Positions 24,824 through 35,502 of a stretch of DNA of 64,000 nucleotides are shown one piece after another (within the stretch, counting starts at the first letter, position 1; the number at the start of each line of letters is the position of its first letter). The position numbers were made by a program, and so were the translations under genes. The DNA lies in NCBI RefSeq assembly GCF_008692785.1, contig NZ_VXJV01000007.1, positions 1 to 64,000 of the forward strand, read 5' to 3'. This stretch comes from Salmonella enterica subsp. diarizonae. Its GTDB lineage: Bacteria; Pseudomonadota; Gammaproteobacteria; Enterobacterales; Enterobacteriaceae. The notes beneath the pieces are model-generated. The model searched no databases. It saw only the letters and a list, made by a program, of their open reading frames with translations, and had not been told where the DNA came from.

Positions 24824-25672
24824 TCAAACCAGTTTTTTTACCAGCGCCTCGCTATGGCGAATACGCTCCGGTGCCCGCTCTAAATCCTGCTGTACCAGCG
24901 CCATAAACAGTAAGTCGGCCAACATCATTTGCGCATGTGTCGAGGAGATAGCGGCGCTACGCGTCGCCTGCTCTTCAGCAATCGTATACAGGCAGCGGGT
25001 GGCGCGCTGTTGCAAGGCGTTGGGAGAAAAACCGGTAATGGCCAGGATCTTCGCGCCTGTGCGTAATGTTTCGTCCGCCGCCAGGTTCAGCTCTCGCCGC
25101 TCCCCGGAATGAGAGATCGCCAGCAGCAGATCCTCCGGCGCCATTGCCTGCACCGTCGCCAGCAGTGCGTGCATATCGCGCTCAACCACCGCGTTAACGC
25201 CAATCTTCAGTAGCTTCCAGACAAAATTTTGCGCCACCAGTCCAGAGGCGCCAATCCCGGTGATCACAATACGTCGGGCGTGGCGCAGCATCACGACGCT
25301 TTCTAACAGTTTTTCTTCGCTGTTAACGTCCAGCGTGGCGTGCATCGCCGCCACATTCTCCTTAATTAATTTTTCTCCGACCAGGCGCATCGGATCGTCG
25401 CCGCGAATCTGGTTATGAACGGGAACGGAATGCGGATTAGGATTGCTGGCTAACGCTTCGCTGATAGCCAGTTTCAACGCCGGAAACCCTTTAAACCCCA
25501 GTTTTTGCGCGAACTTGACTACGCTGGACTGGCTGACGCCCGCTTCGGCCGCCAGTTGCTGCGAGCTCAGATGCCGCGCCGTATCCGGTTGTGCGAGGAG
25601 ATAATCTGCCAGTTTCTTGTCGCTCTGCGCGAGATCCGGATAACGCTGGCGAATACGAATCAAACAGTTCAT
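24824..25672 (-). CDS. yfhH: RpiR/MurR family transcriptional regulator YfhH
   Basis: A 282-residue regulator: an N-terminal RpiR-type helix-turn-helix (about residues 1-78, with LAAEAGVSQSSVVKFAQKLGF) and a C-terminal SIS sugar-phosphate domain (about 120-250, with ITGIGASGLVAQNF and ISHSGERREL). I chose the ATG at 25672 because AGGAG lies just upstream; the frame extends further without support. It is divergent from murQ-murP, so MurNAc 6-phosphate is its likely effector and these genes its likely targets (inference). Confidence 0.9.
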   Translation of the reverse strand: MNCLIRIRQRYPDLAQSDKKLADYLLAQPDTARHLSSQQLAAEAGVSQSSVVKFAQKLGFKGFPALKLAISEALASNPNPHSVPVHNQIRGDDPMRLVGEKLIKENVAAMHATLDVNSEEKLLESVVMLRHARRIVITGIGASGLVAQNFVWKLLKIGVNAVVERDMHALLATVQAMAPEDLLLAISHSGERRELNLAADETLRTGAKILAITGFSPNALQQRATRCLYTIAEEQATRSAAISSTHAQMMLADLLFMALVQQDLERAPERIRHSEALVKKLV

Positions 25673-25730
25673 GGGCGGCTCCTGCGAAAACGTGATGGCG
25701 ACGACAAAACAAAATTTCACTCGCCTGGGG

Positions 25731-25745
25731 GAATATTCTATTCCA
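25731..25745. promoter_or_regulatory. Palindrome in the yfhH-murQ intergenic region
   Basis: GGAATATTCTATTCC is a 6-3-6 inverted repeat 44 bp upstream of murQ and 59 bp upstream of yfhH. Its position suits an operator for YfhH, but this is inference from position only. Confidence 0.4.
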
Positions 25746-25788
25746 TTATGGGCGCTTATTATGAATTAAAAATTCCAGAGGGACAAAA

Positions 25789-26682
25789 ATGAATCTTGGT
25801 ACGTTAGTGTCTGAAACCCGTAACCCGCAAACGATGGATCTGGATGCGTTGCCTACCCCTGAACTAGTTAAGCGTTTTAATGAACAGGATACGCTGGTAG
25901 CAGAAGCAGTAAAAGCCACTCTGCCTGACGTTGCACGTGCGGTGGATGCCGCAGCGGCGGCGCTGAAGTCTGGCGGACGTATCATATACATGGGCGCGGG
26001 CACCAGCGGTCGGCTTGGCGTACTGGATGCCTCAGAATGCCCCCCGACGTTTGGCGTTCCGCACGGTCTGGTCGTCGGGCTGATTGCCGGCGGGCCGGGC
26101 GCGTTGCTGAAAGCAGTCGAAGGCGCGGAAGACAGCCAACAGGCAGGCGAAGACGATCTTGTCGCGCTAAATCTGCAAGAACAAGATCTGGTGGTGGGGC
26201 TTGCGGCGTCGGGTCGTACACCCTATGTGATTGGCGGTCTGCGCTATGCGCGACAGTCCGGTTGTACTACCGTGGCCGTCTCCTGTAATCCAGATTCGCC
26301 TGTTGCGCGGGAGGCTGATATCGCTATTTCGCCAGTTGTCGGGCCCGAAGCGCTTACCGGCTCTACGCGGCTGAAATCCGGCACCGCGCAGAAAATGGTG
26401 CTCAATATGATTTCTACCGGCGCGATGGTGAAGTTCGGCAAGGTCTATCAAAACCTGATGGTGGATATGAAAGCCACCAATGTCAAACTGGTCGATCGCG
26501 CATGTCGGATGGTCGTTGAAGTGACCGGGATAGGTCGTGAGGAGGCGGAAACATTGTTGAAACAGACCGATTTTGAGGTTAAGCCCGCCATTCTGATGGC
26601 GCTTACGGGACTGGATGCCGAGGCCGCCAGGGGAAAACTCGCCGTTCATCAGGGCTTTTTAAGAGCGGCGTTAGAACACTAA
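25789..26682 (+). CDS. murQ: N-acetylmuramic acid 6-phosphate etherase
   Basis: Cleaves the lactyl ether of MurNAc 6-phosphate to give GlcNAc 6-phosphate and D-lactate in cell-wall sugar recycling. The 297-residue SIS-domain protein shows [23 protein letters not shown]-type sequence (about residues 64-86), with the catalytic Glu in the DASE segment, and the second SIS motif [15 protein letters not shown]. The next gene, murP, starts 11 bp after it, so an operon is likely. In E. coli murQ sits elsewhere, next to murR. Confidence 0.95.
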   Translation: MNLGTLVSETRNPQTMDLDALPTPELVKRFNEQDTLVAEAVKATLPDVARAVDAAAAALKSGGRIIYMGAGTSGRLGVLDASECPPTFGVPHGLVVGLIAGGPGALLKAVEGAEDSQQAGEDDLVALNLQEQDLVVGLAASGRTPYVIGGLRYARQSGCTTVAVSCNPDSPVAREADIAISPVVGPEALTGSTRLKSGTAQKMVLNMISTGAMVKFGKVYQNLMVDMKATNVKLVDRACRMVVEVTGIGREEAETLLKQTDFEVKPAILMALTGLDAEAARGKLAVHQGFLRAALEH

Positions 26683-26692
26683 AAAGGTGTGT

Positions 26693-28057
26693 ATGGATAA
26701 GACGGCAGCGCTCGCCAGCGATATTTTACGTGGTATAGGCGGAGAGCAAAATATTCTGCGCCTGGAAAACTGTATGACGCGAGTCAGAGTGGAGGTACAG
26801 GATGATAGCCAACTGGATATTCCACGCTTAAAAGCGTTGCCTGGCGTCAGTGGATACGTAAAGCAAGGGGAGCAACATCAGCTGATCGTTGGACCGGGGA
26901 AGGCTGCGCAGGTGGTCGATGCGATGCGCGTGCAGATTGCCGCAGGCGGTGTAAAACCGGGTATAGACGCTATGGCGCGTACCAAATCCGAGGCGAAAGC
27001 GAAGTATAAAGCACCGATGAGCGATGCGTTGCGTAAGCTGGCGAATGTTTTTATTCCGCTTATCCCCGCCTTTATCGCATCCGGCTTGATTACCGGCATT
27101 ATCAACATTCTTAAACGTCCGGATATTGTTGGCGATGTTGCCGTCCATTACCCTAACCTGCTGGGCCTGATGGGGATATTTGGTAGCGCGGTGTTCGCTA
27201 TCATGAACATTCTGGTTGGCGTCAATACCGCAAAAGTCTTTGGCGGATCGCAGGCGTTAGGCGGCGTGATGGCGGGGATACTTTCCAGCCCGCAATTGGC
27301 GCAGATTACGCTCTTTGGCGAGGCGCTTCAGCCGGGACGGGGCGGCGTCATTGCCGTCCTGCTGGTGGTGGCGTTAATGTGCTGGATTGAGCGCCAGTTC
27401 CGTAAGCTGTTGCCGGGGTCGCTGGAGTTAATTCTTAACCCTTTATTGACGACTATTATCACCGGTGCGGTAGCGATTGTCGCGCTGCAACCGCTTGGCG
27501 GCTGGATTTCAGACGCTATCGCTCACGGCGCGTCCTGGGCAATCGTAAGCGGGGGTTTTCTGGTGGGCGCGGTGTTAGCCGGAACCTTCCTGCCGTTGGT
27601 ACTGACCGGATTGCATCAGGGGCTGGTGCCTATTCATGTGGAGCTGGTGCAAGCGCACGGCTATAACGCGTTGTTTCCTATCCTGGCGATGGCGGGCGTT
27701 GGTCAGATAGGAGCGGCCATTGCCGTACTGATGAAAACCCACAATGCGCGACTCAAAAAGGTGATTAAAGGCGCGCTTCCGGTCGGACTGCTGGGGATTG
27801 GCGAGCCGCTGATTTTTGGCGTCACGCTTCCATTGGGTAAGCCATTTATTGGCGCTTGCCTTGGCGGCGCGGTAGGTGGGGCGTTGATCAGTTACTGGAA
27901 AGTGGCGACGGTAATTACCTTTGGCATTTCCGGTTTACCTCTGGCATTAACAATTGTTGCCGGAAAAGTCCTGTTCTATCTGTTAGGCTATTTAATAGCG
28001 GTAATTGCCGGGTTTATTTTTACCTGGCTGCTGGGGTTCAACGATCCAGAGGAGTAA
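26693..28057 (+). CDS. murP: PTS EIIBC component for N-acetylmuramic acid (MurP-like)
   Basis: Sugar phosphotransferase permease of 454 residues. An N-terminal EIIB domain carries the phosphorylated Cys in ENCMTRVRVEV (about residue 25), then a basic linker and an EIIC domain of about ten membrane segments (about 105-450) with the glucose-family signature GEPLIFGVTLPL. No EIIA domain is present; Crr would supply the phosphate. The substrate is inferred from the preceding murQ and from similarity to E. coli MurP. I chose the ATG at 26693, which has AAAGG at 26683-26687; a GTG two codons earlier overlaps that site. Confidence 0.85.
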   Translation: MDKTAALASDILRGIGGEQNILRLENCMTRVRVEVQDDSQLDIPRLKALPGVSGYVKQGEQHQLIVGPGKAAQVVDAMRVQIAAGGVKPGIDAMARTKSEAKAKYKAPMSDALRKLANVFIPLIPAFIASGLITGIINILKRPDIVGDVAVHYPNLLGLMGIFGSAVFAIMNILVGVNTAKVFGGSQALGGVMAGILSSPQLAQITLFGEALQPGRGGVIAVLLVVALMCWIERQFRKLLPGSLELILNPLLTTIITGAVAIVALQPLGGWISDAIAHGASWAIVSGGFLVGAVLAGTFLPLVLTGLHQGLVPIHVELVQAHGYNALFPILAMAGVGQIGAAIAVLMKTHNARLKKVIKGALPVGLLGIGEPLIFGVTLPLGKPFIGACLGGAVGGALISYWKVATVITFGISGLPLALTIVAGKVLFYLLGYLIAVIAGFIFTWLLGFNDPEE

Positions 28058-28060
28058 GGT

Positions 28061-28696
28061 TTGGTCAGCCACGAGCGTCGTGTCGTCTTTTTTGATTTGG
28101 ATGGAACGTTACATCAACAGGATATGTTCGGCAGTTTTCTGCGTTATTTGCTGCGCCGTCAGCCGTTAAATGCGCTGCTCGTACTGCCGCTGTTGCCCAT
28201 TATCGGTATTGGTTTACTGGTAAAAGGGCGTGCGGCCCGCTGGCCGATGAGTCTGTTGTTGTGGGGCTGTACTTTTGGCCATAGCGAAACGCGTTTGCAG
28301 GCGCATCAGGCGGATTTTGTCCGTTGGTTTCGCGCTAACGTCACGGCGTTTCCGGTTGTACAGGAGCGTCTGACCACCTATCTATTGAGCTCTGACGCGG
28401 ATATCTGGCTTATTACCGGTTCTCCGCAATCATTGGTAGAGCAAGTCTATTTTGATACGCCGTGGCTGCCGCGCGTTAACCTCATCGCCAGCCAGATGGC
28501 GCGACGGTATGGCGGCTGGGTATTGACCGTGCGCTGTCTGGGCCATGAAAAAGTCGCGCAACTGGAACGTAAAATCGGTACGCCGCTGCGTCTTTATAGC
28601 GGCTACAGCGACAGCAAACAGGATAACCCGCTGCTTTATTTTTGCCAGCATCGCTGGCGGGTGACGCCGCACGGCGAGTTACAGCAGCTCGAATAG
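28061..28696 (+). CDS. pgpC: Phosphatidylglycerophosphatase C
   Basis: Inner-membrane phosphatase of the HAD superfamily (YfhB in E. coli) that removes phosphate from phosphatidylglycerophosphate to form phosphatidylglycerol. The 211 residues show HAD motif I FFDLDGTLHQQD, motif II LITGSPQ and a late Asp motif YSGYSDSKQDNPLL, with a hydrophobic hairpin near residues 40-60. Starts with TTG 4 bp after murP, so it may be read from the murQP promoter as well. Confidence 0.93.
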   Translation: MVSHERRVVFFDLDGTLHQQDMFGSFLRYLLRRQPLNALLVLPLLPIIGIGLLVKGRAARWPMSLLLWGCTFGHSETRLQAHQADFVRWFRANVTAFPVVQERLTTYLLSSDADIWLITGSPQSLVEQVYFDTPWLPRVNLIASQMARRYGGWVLTVRCLGHEKVAQLERKIGTPLRLYSGYSDSKQDNPLLYFCQHRWRVTPHGELQQLE

Positions 28697-28708
28697 TGAA
28701 AAGCATAG

Positions 28709-29272
<564 letters not shown>

Positions 29273-29278
29273 CGCAAT

Positions 29279-29306
29279 GCCGGATAAGACGTTGCGCGTC
29301 GCCATC
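29279..29306. repeat. Single REP-like unit after tadA
   Basis: GCCGGATAAGACGTTGCGCG followed by TCGCCATC resembles one REP unit in the gap between the convergent tadA and mltF genes. Confidence 0.55.
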
Positions 29307-29322
29307 CAATAAGACCACCGCG

Positions 29323-30867
29323 CTATTTTTCTTCTTTCTTCTGCGGTGTAAACAGTAAAGACGGCGAATGCGTCAGGTAGCCTGATGACTGCGATAAAAA
29401 CGAAAGGAAGGGGAAGGGCGCTTTATTCAGCTCCTCCGGGGATACCGCCGGATAATCCTGCGCCAGTTTCATGGCTTCCGCTTCCTGCTTTTCTTTTTCC
29501 TGCAAATACCCCACCAAACTTATCTGGTATTTACGGATATTTTCCACATAAGCATAAGCCTCATGTCCGCGCGCGTAACCGTAGGTTAACTTACTGTAAT
29601 ACGGTTTTTGGCTTAATAGCGGCAAACGTTGCTTCACATCGGTCCAGCTATCCGGATTGCCTTTGGTTTTTACCGTTAGCGATCTGGCGTCGAGCATGTG
29701 CGCATAACCCATATTGTAGGCGGCTAAAGCAAACCAGATACGCTCGTCTTCCGGAACGGTTTCGGGAACTTTAGCCATCATATCTTCAAGATAGCGAGCG
29801 CCGCCGCTTATGCTTTGCTCCGCATCGGTACGATCGGTCAACCCCAGACTTTGGGCAGTATTTTTAGTCAGCATCATCAGGCCGCGCACGCCGGTTGGCG
29901 AGGTCGCCAGCGGGTCCCAGTGCGATTCCTGATAAGAAATCGCCGCCAACAGACGCCAGTCTATCTCTTTGGCATATTTTTTAAATAACGGTTCCAGCTC
30001 CGGCAGGACGTTATCCACCGCTCGCAGGAAAGAGCGGGTGTCAACGTAGTCGAAATCATCGCCATGCCCCAGATATTTCTCTTCAATCCGCGCCAGAGAA
30101 CCATCTTCATTGATCGAATTGAAAAAATCGAGCAGCGCAGCGGAGAGCGTATTATCGTCGTCCAGTCGGCTAAACCAGGTCACGGGCTGTTCATCCGTGA
30201 CGTCCAGCGCTACGGCCAGTTCGGGATGGACGCGCTGAAACAGACTGATCGCCACTGAATCGGCGATAGTGTAATCCAGTTTGCCGCTGATGACCTCTTC
30301 CAGCAGCGTCGTCGAGCCTTTTTTATCATCCACCTTCCAGCTCAGGTCGGGAAACTTTGTCTCTTTTAAACGCTGTAAATCATTGACCACGACGTGCCCC
30401 GGCGCAATGGTAAGCTGATTCTCGTTAACGGTCGCCAGCGAACGTGGGCGATATTGTCCGACCCGGTAGACAAGCTGTTGCGAAACCGAGTAATACATGG
30501 GACCGGGCTGATAGTTTTTAACGCGCGCGCTGTCGTAGACCAGCCCTGCCGCGAGCAGGTCGGCATTGCCGTTATCCAGATCGTCAAACAACTGGCTGAT
30601 ATTCTGGCGTACCGTCACTTTCAGCTTTACGCCGAGATAGTTGGCGAACTGCTGTGCCAGTTCATAGTCCAGGCCATATTTTTTACCGTTGATAACGGAA
30701 TAGGTTAATGGCGAGTCGATCGTGCTGACGCGCAATACCCCCCGGGCTTGAATCGCGGCGACATGGTTTTCGGTTTTACCGAACCAGGGGATAGAGGGCC
30801 AAAGGGCTGCTGCCAGCAGCAGCGTCAATATGCCGATGAACAGATAATTAATCTTTAATTTTTTCAA
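29323..30867 (-). CDS. mltF: Membrane-bound lytic transglycosylase F
   Basis: Outer-membrane peptidoglycan lytic transglycosylase of 514 residues. An N-terminal export signal (about 7-27) is followed by a solute-binding-protein-3 domain (about 40-265), then an SLT catalytic domain (about 290-430) with the catalytic Glu in [19 protein letters not shown] and the motif [12 protein letters not shown]. This two-domain order is specific to MltF (YfhD in E. coli, 518 residues). Divergent from purL. Confidence 0.95.
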   Translation of the reverse strand: MKKLKINYLFIGILTLLLAAALWPSIPWFGKTENHVAAIQARGVLRVSTIDSPLTYSVINGKKYGLDYELAQQFANYLGVKLKVTVRQNISQLFDDLDNGNADLLAAGLVYDSARVKNYQPGPMYYSVSQQLVYRVGQYRPRSLATVNENQLTIAPGHVVVNDLQRLKETKFPDLSWKVDDKKGSTTLLEEVISGKLDYTIADSVAISLFQRVHPELAVALDVTDEQPVTWFSRLDDDNTLSAALLDFFNSINEDGSLARIEEKYLGHGDDFDYVDTRSFLRAVDNVLPELEPLFKKYAKEIDWRLLAAISYQESHWDPLATSPTGVRGLMMLTKNTAQSLGLTDRTDAEQSISGGARYLEDMMAKVPETVPEDERIWFALAAYNMGYAHMLDARSLTVKTKGNPDSWTDVKQRLPLLSQKPYYSKLTYGYARGHEAYAYVENIRKYQISLVGYLQEKEKQEAEAMKLAQDYPAVSPEELNKAPFPFLSFLSQSSGYLTHSPSLLFTPQKKEEK

Positions 30868-31032
30868 TTAGTTAATTCTCTGAATCGTGCGTTGCCTCGG
30901 GCTGAAGAAGATGTTTTGCTGCAATAGATAAGTCATCAATGAGCGGCATTTTGCGTAACAATGCGCCAGTTGGCAACTTATTCGCAACGATAGCCGCACC
31001 GTATGACAAGAAAATGCGGTGATTTTATTTCT

Positions 31033-31048
31033 ACGCAAACGGTTTCGT
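31033..31048 (+). promoter_or_regulatory. PurR operator overlapping the purL promoter
   Basis: ACGCAAACGGTTTCGT matches the PurR box ACGCAAACGTTTTCNT. The purL -10 TATAAT lies at 31066-31071, so the box covers the -35 region, as expected for purine repression. Confidence 0.87.
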
Positions 31049-31122
31049 CGGCGCGTCAGATTCTTTATAATGACGCCCGTTTCCCCCCTTGCGCACACCG
31101 AAGCTTAGAAGACGAGAGACTT

Positions 31123-34100
31123 ATGATGGAAATTCTGCGTGGTTCGCCTGCACTGTCTGCATTCCGTATCAATAAACTGCTGGCGCGCTTTCAGGCTGCC
31201 AACCTCCAGGTCCACAATATATACGCTGAGTATGTCCATTTTGCTGACCTGAACGCCCCGTTAAATGATAGCGAGCAGGCGCAGCTTACCCGTCTGCTGC
31301 AATACGGCCCGGCGCTTAGCAGTCATAGGCCGGTGGGTAAACTCCTGTTGGTCACGCCGCGTCCTGGCACTATCTCCCCCTGGTCTTCGAAAGCAACGGA
31401 TATCGCTCACAACTGCGGCTTGCAACAGGTTGATCGTCTGGAGCGCGGCGTAGCGTACTATATCGAGGCTTCGACGTTGACGGCGGAACAGTGGCGACAA
31501 GTTGCCGCAGAGCTGCACGACCGCATGATGGAGACGGTGTTTTCTTCTTTAACCGATGCGGAAAAATTGTTTATCCACCATCAGCCTGCGCCGGTTTCCA
31601 GTGTCGATCTGCTGGGAGAAGGCCGCCAGGCGCTGATTGACGCCAACCTGCGTCTCGGTCTGGCGCTGGCGGAGGATGAAATTGATTATTTGCAGGAGGC
31701 GTTTACCAAACTGGGGCGCAACCCGAACGATATCGAACTGTACATGTTCGCCCAGGCAAACTCCGAGCACTGCCGCCATAAGATTTTTAATGCCGACTGG
31801 ATTATCGACGGTAAACCGCAGCCGAAATCGCTGTTTAAAATGATTAAAAACACCTTCGAAACCACGCCGGACTATGTGCTATCCGCCTATAAAGACAATG
31901 CCGCGGTGATGGAAGGATCTGCGGTGGGGCGCTACTTTGCCGACCACAATACCGGCCGTTACGATTTTCATCAGGAGCCCGCGCACATTCTGATGAAGGT
32001 CGAAACGCATAATCACCCAACCGCCATCTCTCCGTGGCCAGGGGCGGCGACCGGTTCCGGTGGCGAAATTCGTGATGAAGGCGCCACCGGGCGCGGTGCG
32101 AAACCAAAAGCCGGTCTGGTGGGTTTTTCAGTCTCTAACCTGCGTATCCCGGGTTTTGAACAGCCGTGGGAAGAGGATTTTGGCAAGCCGGAACGTATTG
32201 TCACCGCGCTGGATATCATGACCGAAGGCCCGCTGGGCGGCGCGGCGTTTAACAACGAATTTGGTCGCCCGGCGTTGACCGGCTACTTCCGCACTTATGA
32301 AGAGAAAGTGAAAAGCCACAACGGTGAAGAACTGCGTGGTTATCACAAGCCTGTCATGCTGGCGGGTGGGATCGGTAATATCCGCGCCGATCACGTGCAG
32401 AAAGGCGAGATCGTCGTAGGCGCGAAGCTGATTGTCCTCGGCGGTCCGGCGATGAATATCGGTCTCGGCGGCGGCGCGGCATCATCAATGGCTTCCGGCC
32501 AGTCTGATGCGGATCTTGATTTTGCCTCTGTTCAGCGTGATAACCCGGAAATGGAACGCCGCTGCCAGGAGGTGATCGATCGCTGCTGGCAGTTGGGCGA
32601 CGCCAACCCGATTCTGTTTATCCATGATGTGGGGGCGGGCGGTCTCTCCAATGCGATGCCGGAGCTGGTTAGCGACGGCGGGCGCGGCGGGAAGTTCGAA
32701 CTGCGCGACATTCTTAGCGACGAGCCGGGCATGAGCCCGCTGGAAATCTGGTGTAACGAATCCCAGGAGCGCTATGTACTGGCGGTGGCGGCTGACCAGT
32801 TGCCGCTGTTCGATGAACTGTGTAAGCGCGAACGCGCGCCGTATGCGGTCATTGGCGACGCTACCGAAGAACAGCATCTCTCGTTGCATGATAACCATTT
32901 CGACAATCAGCCGATCGACCTGCCGCTGGATGTCCTGCTGGGTAAAACGCCGAAAATGACCCGCGATGTGCAAACATTGAAGGCGAAAGGCGACGCGCTG
33001 AACCGCGCGGATATCACGATTGCCGACGCGGTAAATCGTGTTCTGCATCTGCCGACCGTGGCGGAAAAAACCTTCCTTGTCACTATTGGCGACCGTACCG
33101 TCACCGGTATGGTGGCGCGTGATCAGATGGTCGGCCCGTGGCAGGTCCCGGTGGCTAACTGCGCGGTCACTACCGCCAGCCTCGACAGCTACTACGGCGA
33201 AGCGATGTCGATTGGCGAGCGTGCGCCGGTGGCGCTGCTGGACTTTGCCGCCTCCGCCCGCCTGGCCGTCGGCGAAGCGTTGACCAACATCGCCGCGACG
33301 CAGATTGGCGATATCAAGCGCATCAAACTTTCCGCTAACTGGATGGCGGCAGCCGGTCATCCTGGCGAAGATGCCGGTTTGTATGACGCGGTTAAAGCGG
33401 TGGGAGAGGAACTCTGTCCGCAGCTTGGCCTGACCATTCCGGTGGGTAAAGATTCGATGTCGATGAAAACTCGCTGGCAGGAAGGCAACGAACAGCGCGA
33501 AATGACCTCGCCGCTGTCGCTGGTGATTTCCGCCTTTGCCCGCGTGGAAGACGTGCGTCATACCCTTACGCCGCAGCTTTCAACGGAAGATAACGCCTTG
33601 CTGCTGATCGATCTTGGCAAAGGCCACAACGCGCTGGGCGCAACGGCGCTGGCGCAGGTCTATCGTCAGCTTGGCGACAAACCCGCGGACGTGCGTGACG
33701 TCGCGCAACTGAAAGGCTTCTATGACGCCATGCAGGCGCTGGTCGCTGCGCGTAAACTGCTGGCCTGGCACGACCGTTCCGACGGCGGTCTGCTGGTGAC
33801 GCTGGCCGAGATGGCATTTGCCGGCCACTGCGGCGTGCAGGTCAATATCGCCGCGCTGGGCGATGACCATCTGGCCGCACTGTTCAACGAGGAGCTGGGC
33901 GGCGTGATTCAGGTACGCGCTGAAGACAGAGACGCGGTCGAAGCGCTGTTGGCGCAGTACGGCCTTGCTGACTGCGTCCACTACCTTGGTCAGGCCCTGG
34001 CAGGCGATCGCTTTGTGATTACCGCTAATGACCAGACGGTATTCAGCGAAAGCCGCACTACGCTGCGTGTCTGGTGGGCGGAAACCACATGGCAGATGCA

Positions 34101-35010
34101 GCGTCTGCGCGACAATCCGCAATGTGCCGACCAGGAACATGAGGCGAAAGCGAATGATGCCGATCCGGGCCTCAACGTGAAGCTGTCGTTTGACATTAAT
34201 GAAGATATCGCCGCGCCGTACATTGCGACAGGCGCACGACCGAAAGTCGCTGTACTGCGCGAACAGGGGGTGAACTCTCACGTGGAGATGGCGGCGGCGT
34301 TCCATCGCGCGGGCTTTGACGCTATTGACGTCCATATGAGCGACCTGCTGGGCGGTCGCATCGGTCTGGGTAACTTCCACGCGCTGGTGGCTTGCGGCGG
34401 CTTTTCCTACGGCGACGTGCTGGGGGCGGGTGAAGGCTGGGCGAAATCCATTCTGTTTAACCATCGCGTTCGTGACGAGTTTGAAACCTTCTTCCATCGT
34501 CCGCAAACGCTGGCGCTTGGGGTGTGCAATGGTTGCCAGATGATGTCGAATCTGCGCGAGCTGATCCCGGGCAGCGAACTGTGGCCGCGTTTTGTACGTA
34601 ACCATTCTGACCGCTTTGAAGCCCGCTTCAGTCTGGTGGAAGTGACGCAAAGCCCATCGCTGCTGCTGCAAGGAATGGTAGGCTCACAGATGCCGATTGC
34701 GGTTTCTCATGGGGAAGGGCGCGTTGAGGTGCGTGACGATGCGCATCTTGCGGCGCTTGAGGGCAAAGGCCTGGTCGCCCTGCGCTACGTGGATAATTTC
34801 GGTCACGTGACCGAACGTTACCCTGCTAACCCGAACGGTTCGCCGAACGGTATCACGGCGGTGACGACCGAAAATGGTCGGGTGACGATTATGATGCCGC
34901 ATCCGGAACGCGTATTCCGCACCGTCGCCAACTCCTGGCACCCGGAAAACTGGGGGGAGGATAGTCCGTGGATGCGTATCTTCCGTAATGCGCGTAAGCA
35001 GTTAGGGTAG
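31123..35010 (+). CDS. purL: Phosphoribosylformylglycinamidine synthase
   Basis: Fourth step of purine synthesis: FGAR plus glutamine and ATP to FGAM, all in one 1295-residue chain of the large type. An N-terminal domain and linker precede two AIR-synthase-like halves (about 220-1000; motif [23 protein letters not shown]) and the C-terminal class I glutamine amidotransferase (about 1040-1295). The latter has the Cys nucleophile in [11 protein letters not shown] and catalytic His/Glu in PHPERVFR. The start MMEILRGS at 31123 matches E. coli; the open frame upstream covers the promoter. Confidence 0.97.
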
Positions 35011-35041
35011 TTCCAGGCGTCGCTGTCCGGTATTTTGGTGG

Positions 35042-35059
35042 TGTCGTGAAACCCCGACA
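35042..35059 (+). promoter_or_regulatory. GlrR activator site 1 upstream of glmY
   Basis: TGTCGTGAAACCCCGACA fits the GlrR (QseF) motif TGTC-N10-GACA exactly. Confidence 0.85.
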
Positions 35060-35074
35060 TCACCATACACGTAG

Positions 35075-35092
35075 TGTCGCTAAAGGGTGACA
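35075..35092 (+). promoter_or_regulatory. GlrR activator site 2 upstream of glmY
   Basis: TGTCGCTAAAGGGTGACA fits TGTC-N10-GACA exactly; 33 bp from site 1. Confidence 0.85.
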
Positions 35093-35137
35093 CTTAACTC
35101 ATTGTTTTTTGAATGATATTAAGATGATGGTTTTTAG

Positions 35138-35155
35138 TGTCGCTTCTTGGCGACA
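35138..35155 (+). promoter_or_regulatory. GlrR activator site 3 upstream of glmY
   Basis: TGTCGCTTCTTGGCGACA fits TGTC-N10-GACA exactly; 63 bp from site 2 and about 90 bp upstream of the sigma-54 promoter. The AT-rich stretch between would suit IHF bending. Confidence 0.85.
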
Positions 35156-35236
35156 CGTTGCTGAAATTTTGCCCGCCAGCATCAGGATACGGACAGGTTA
35201 TAAAACACATTAAAATCATCAAATTAATGAATTGTT

Positions 35237-35264
35237 TTGCAACCTGGCACAGTTACTGCATAAT
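35237..35264 (+). promoter_or_regulatory. Overlapping sigma-54 and sigma-70 promoters of glmY
   Basis: The sigma-54 elements TGGCAC (35245-35250) and TGCA (35257-35260) have standard -24/-12 geometry. TTGCAA (35237-35242) and CATAAT (35259-35264) with a 16-bp spacer form a sigma-70 promoter over the same bases. Both would start transcription near 35272, as described for glmY in E. coli relatives. Confidence 0.82.
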
Positions 35265-35271
35265 AGTAATC

Positions 35272-35457
35272 AGTGGCTCATTCACCTTCTTATGTCAGCC
35301 CCTTAGGGACGCGCTACATAAACTTCGAATGACGCACAACAAGGTGCCTGCCGTCCAACTTCTGATAATAGCGTAGCTTTATCAACCTCCGGGCGAAACG
35401 TCGAGTTAGGCACCGCCTTATTCCGCAACAAAGCCGGGTTTAACCCGGCTTTGTTGT
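35272..35457 (+). ncRNA. glmY: Small RNA GlmY
   Basis: About 185 nt beginning AGTGGCTCATTCACC, recognised as GlmY by its 5' end, its position between purL and glrK, and its terminator. GlmY is an RNA decoy for RapZ: when glucosamine 6-phosphate is low it accumulates, spares GlmZ from cleavage, and so raises glmS translation. It ends in a long hairpin (CAACAAAGCCGGGTT at 35426-35440 with AACCCGGCTTTGTTG at 35442-35456). Confidence 0.9.
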
Positions 35458-35502
35458 ATCTGGCGCTCCCCTCGGTTAGCATCTTTTTTATTCTTCTTTT
35501 AT

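Noticed and set aside
32485-34671. Two long minus-strand open frames (358 and 363 codons) inside purL
   Set aside because: They mirror the codon structure of purL on the opposite strand, have His/Arg/Gln-rich low-complexity translations and no ribosome-binding sites.
35011-35271. Small protein gene in the purL-glmY gap (79-codon frame at 35137-35376)
   Set aside because: The frame crosses the promoter and body of GlmY, has no ribosome-binding site, and the region is explained by GlrR sites and the promoter.
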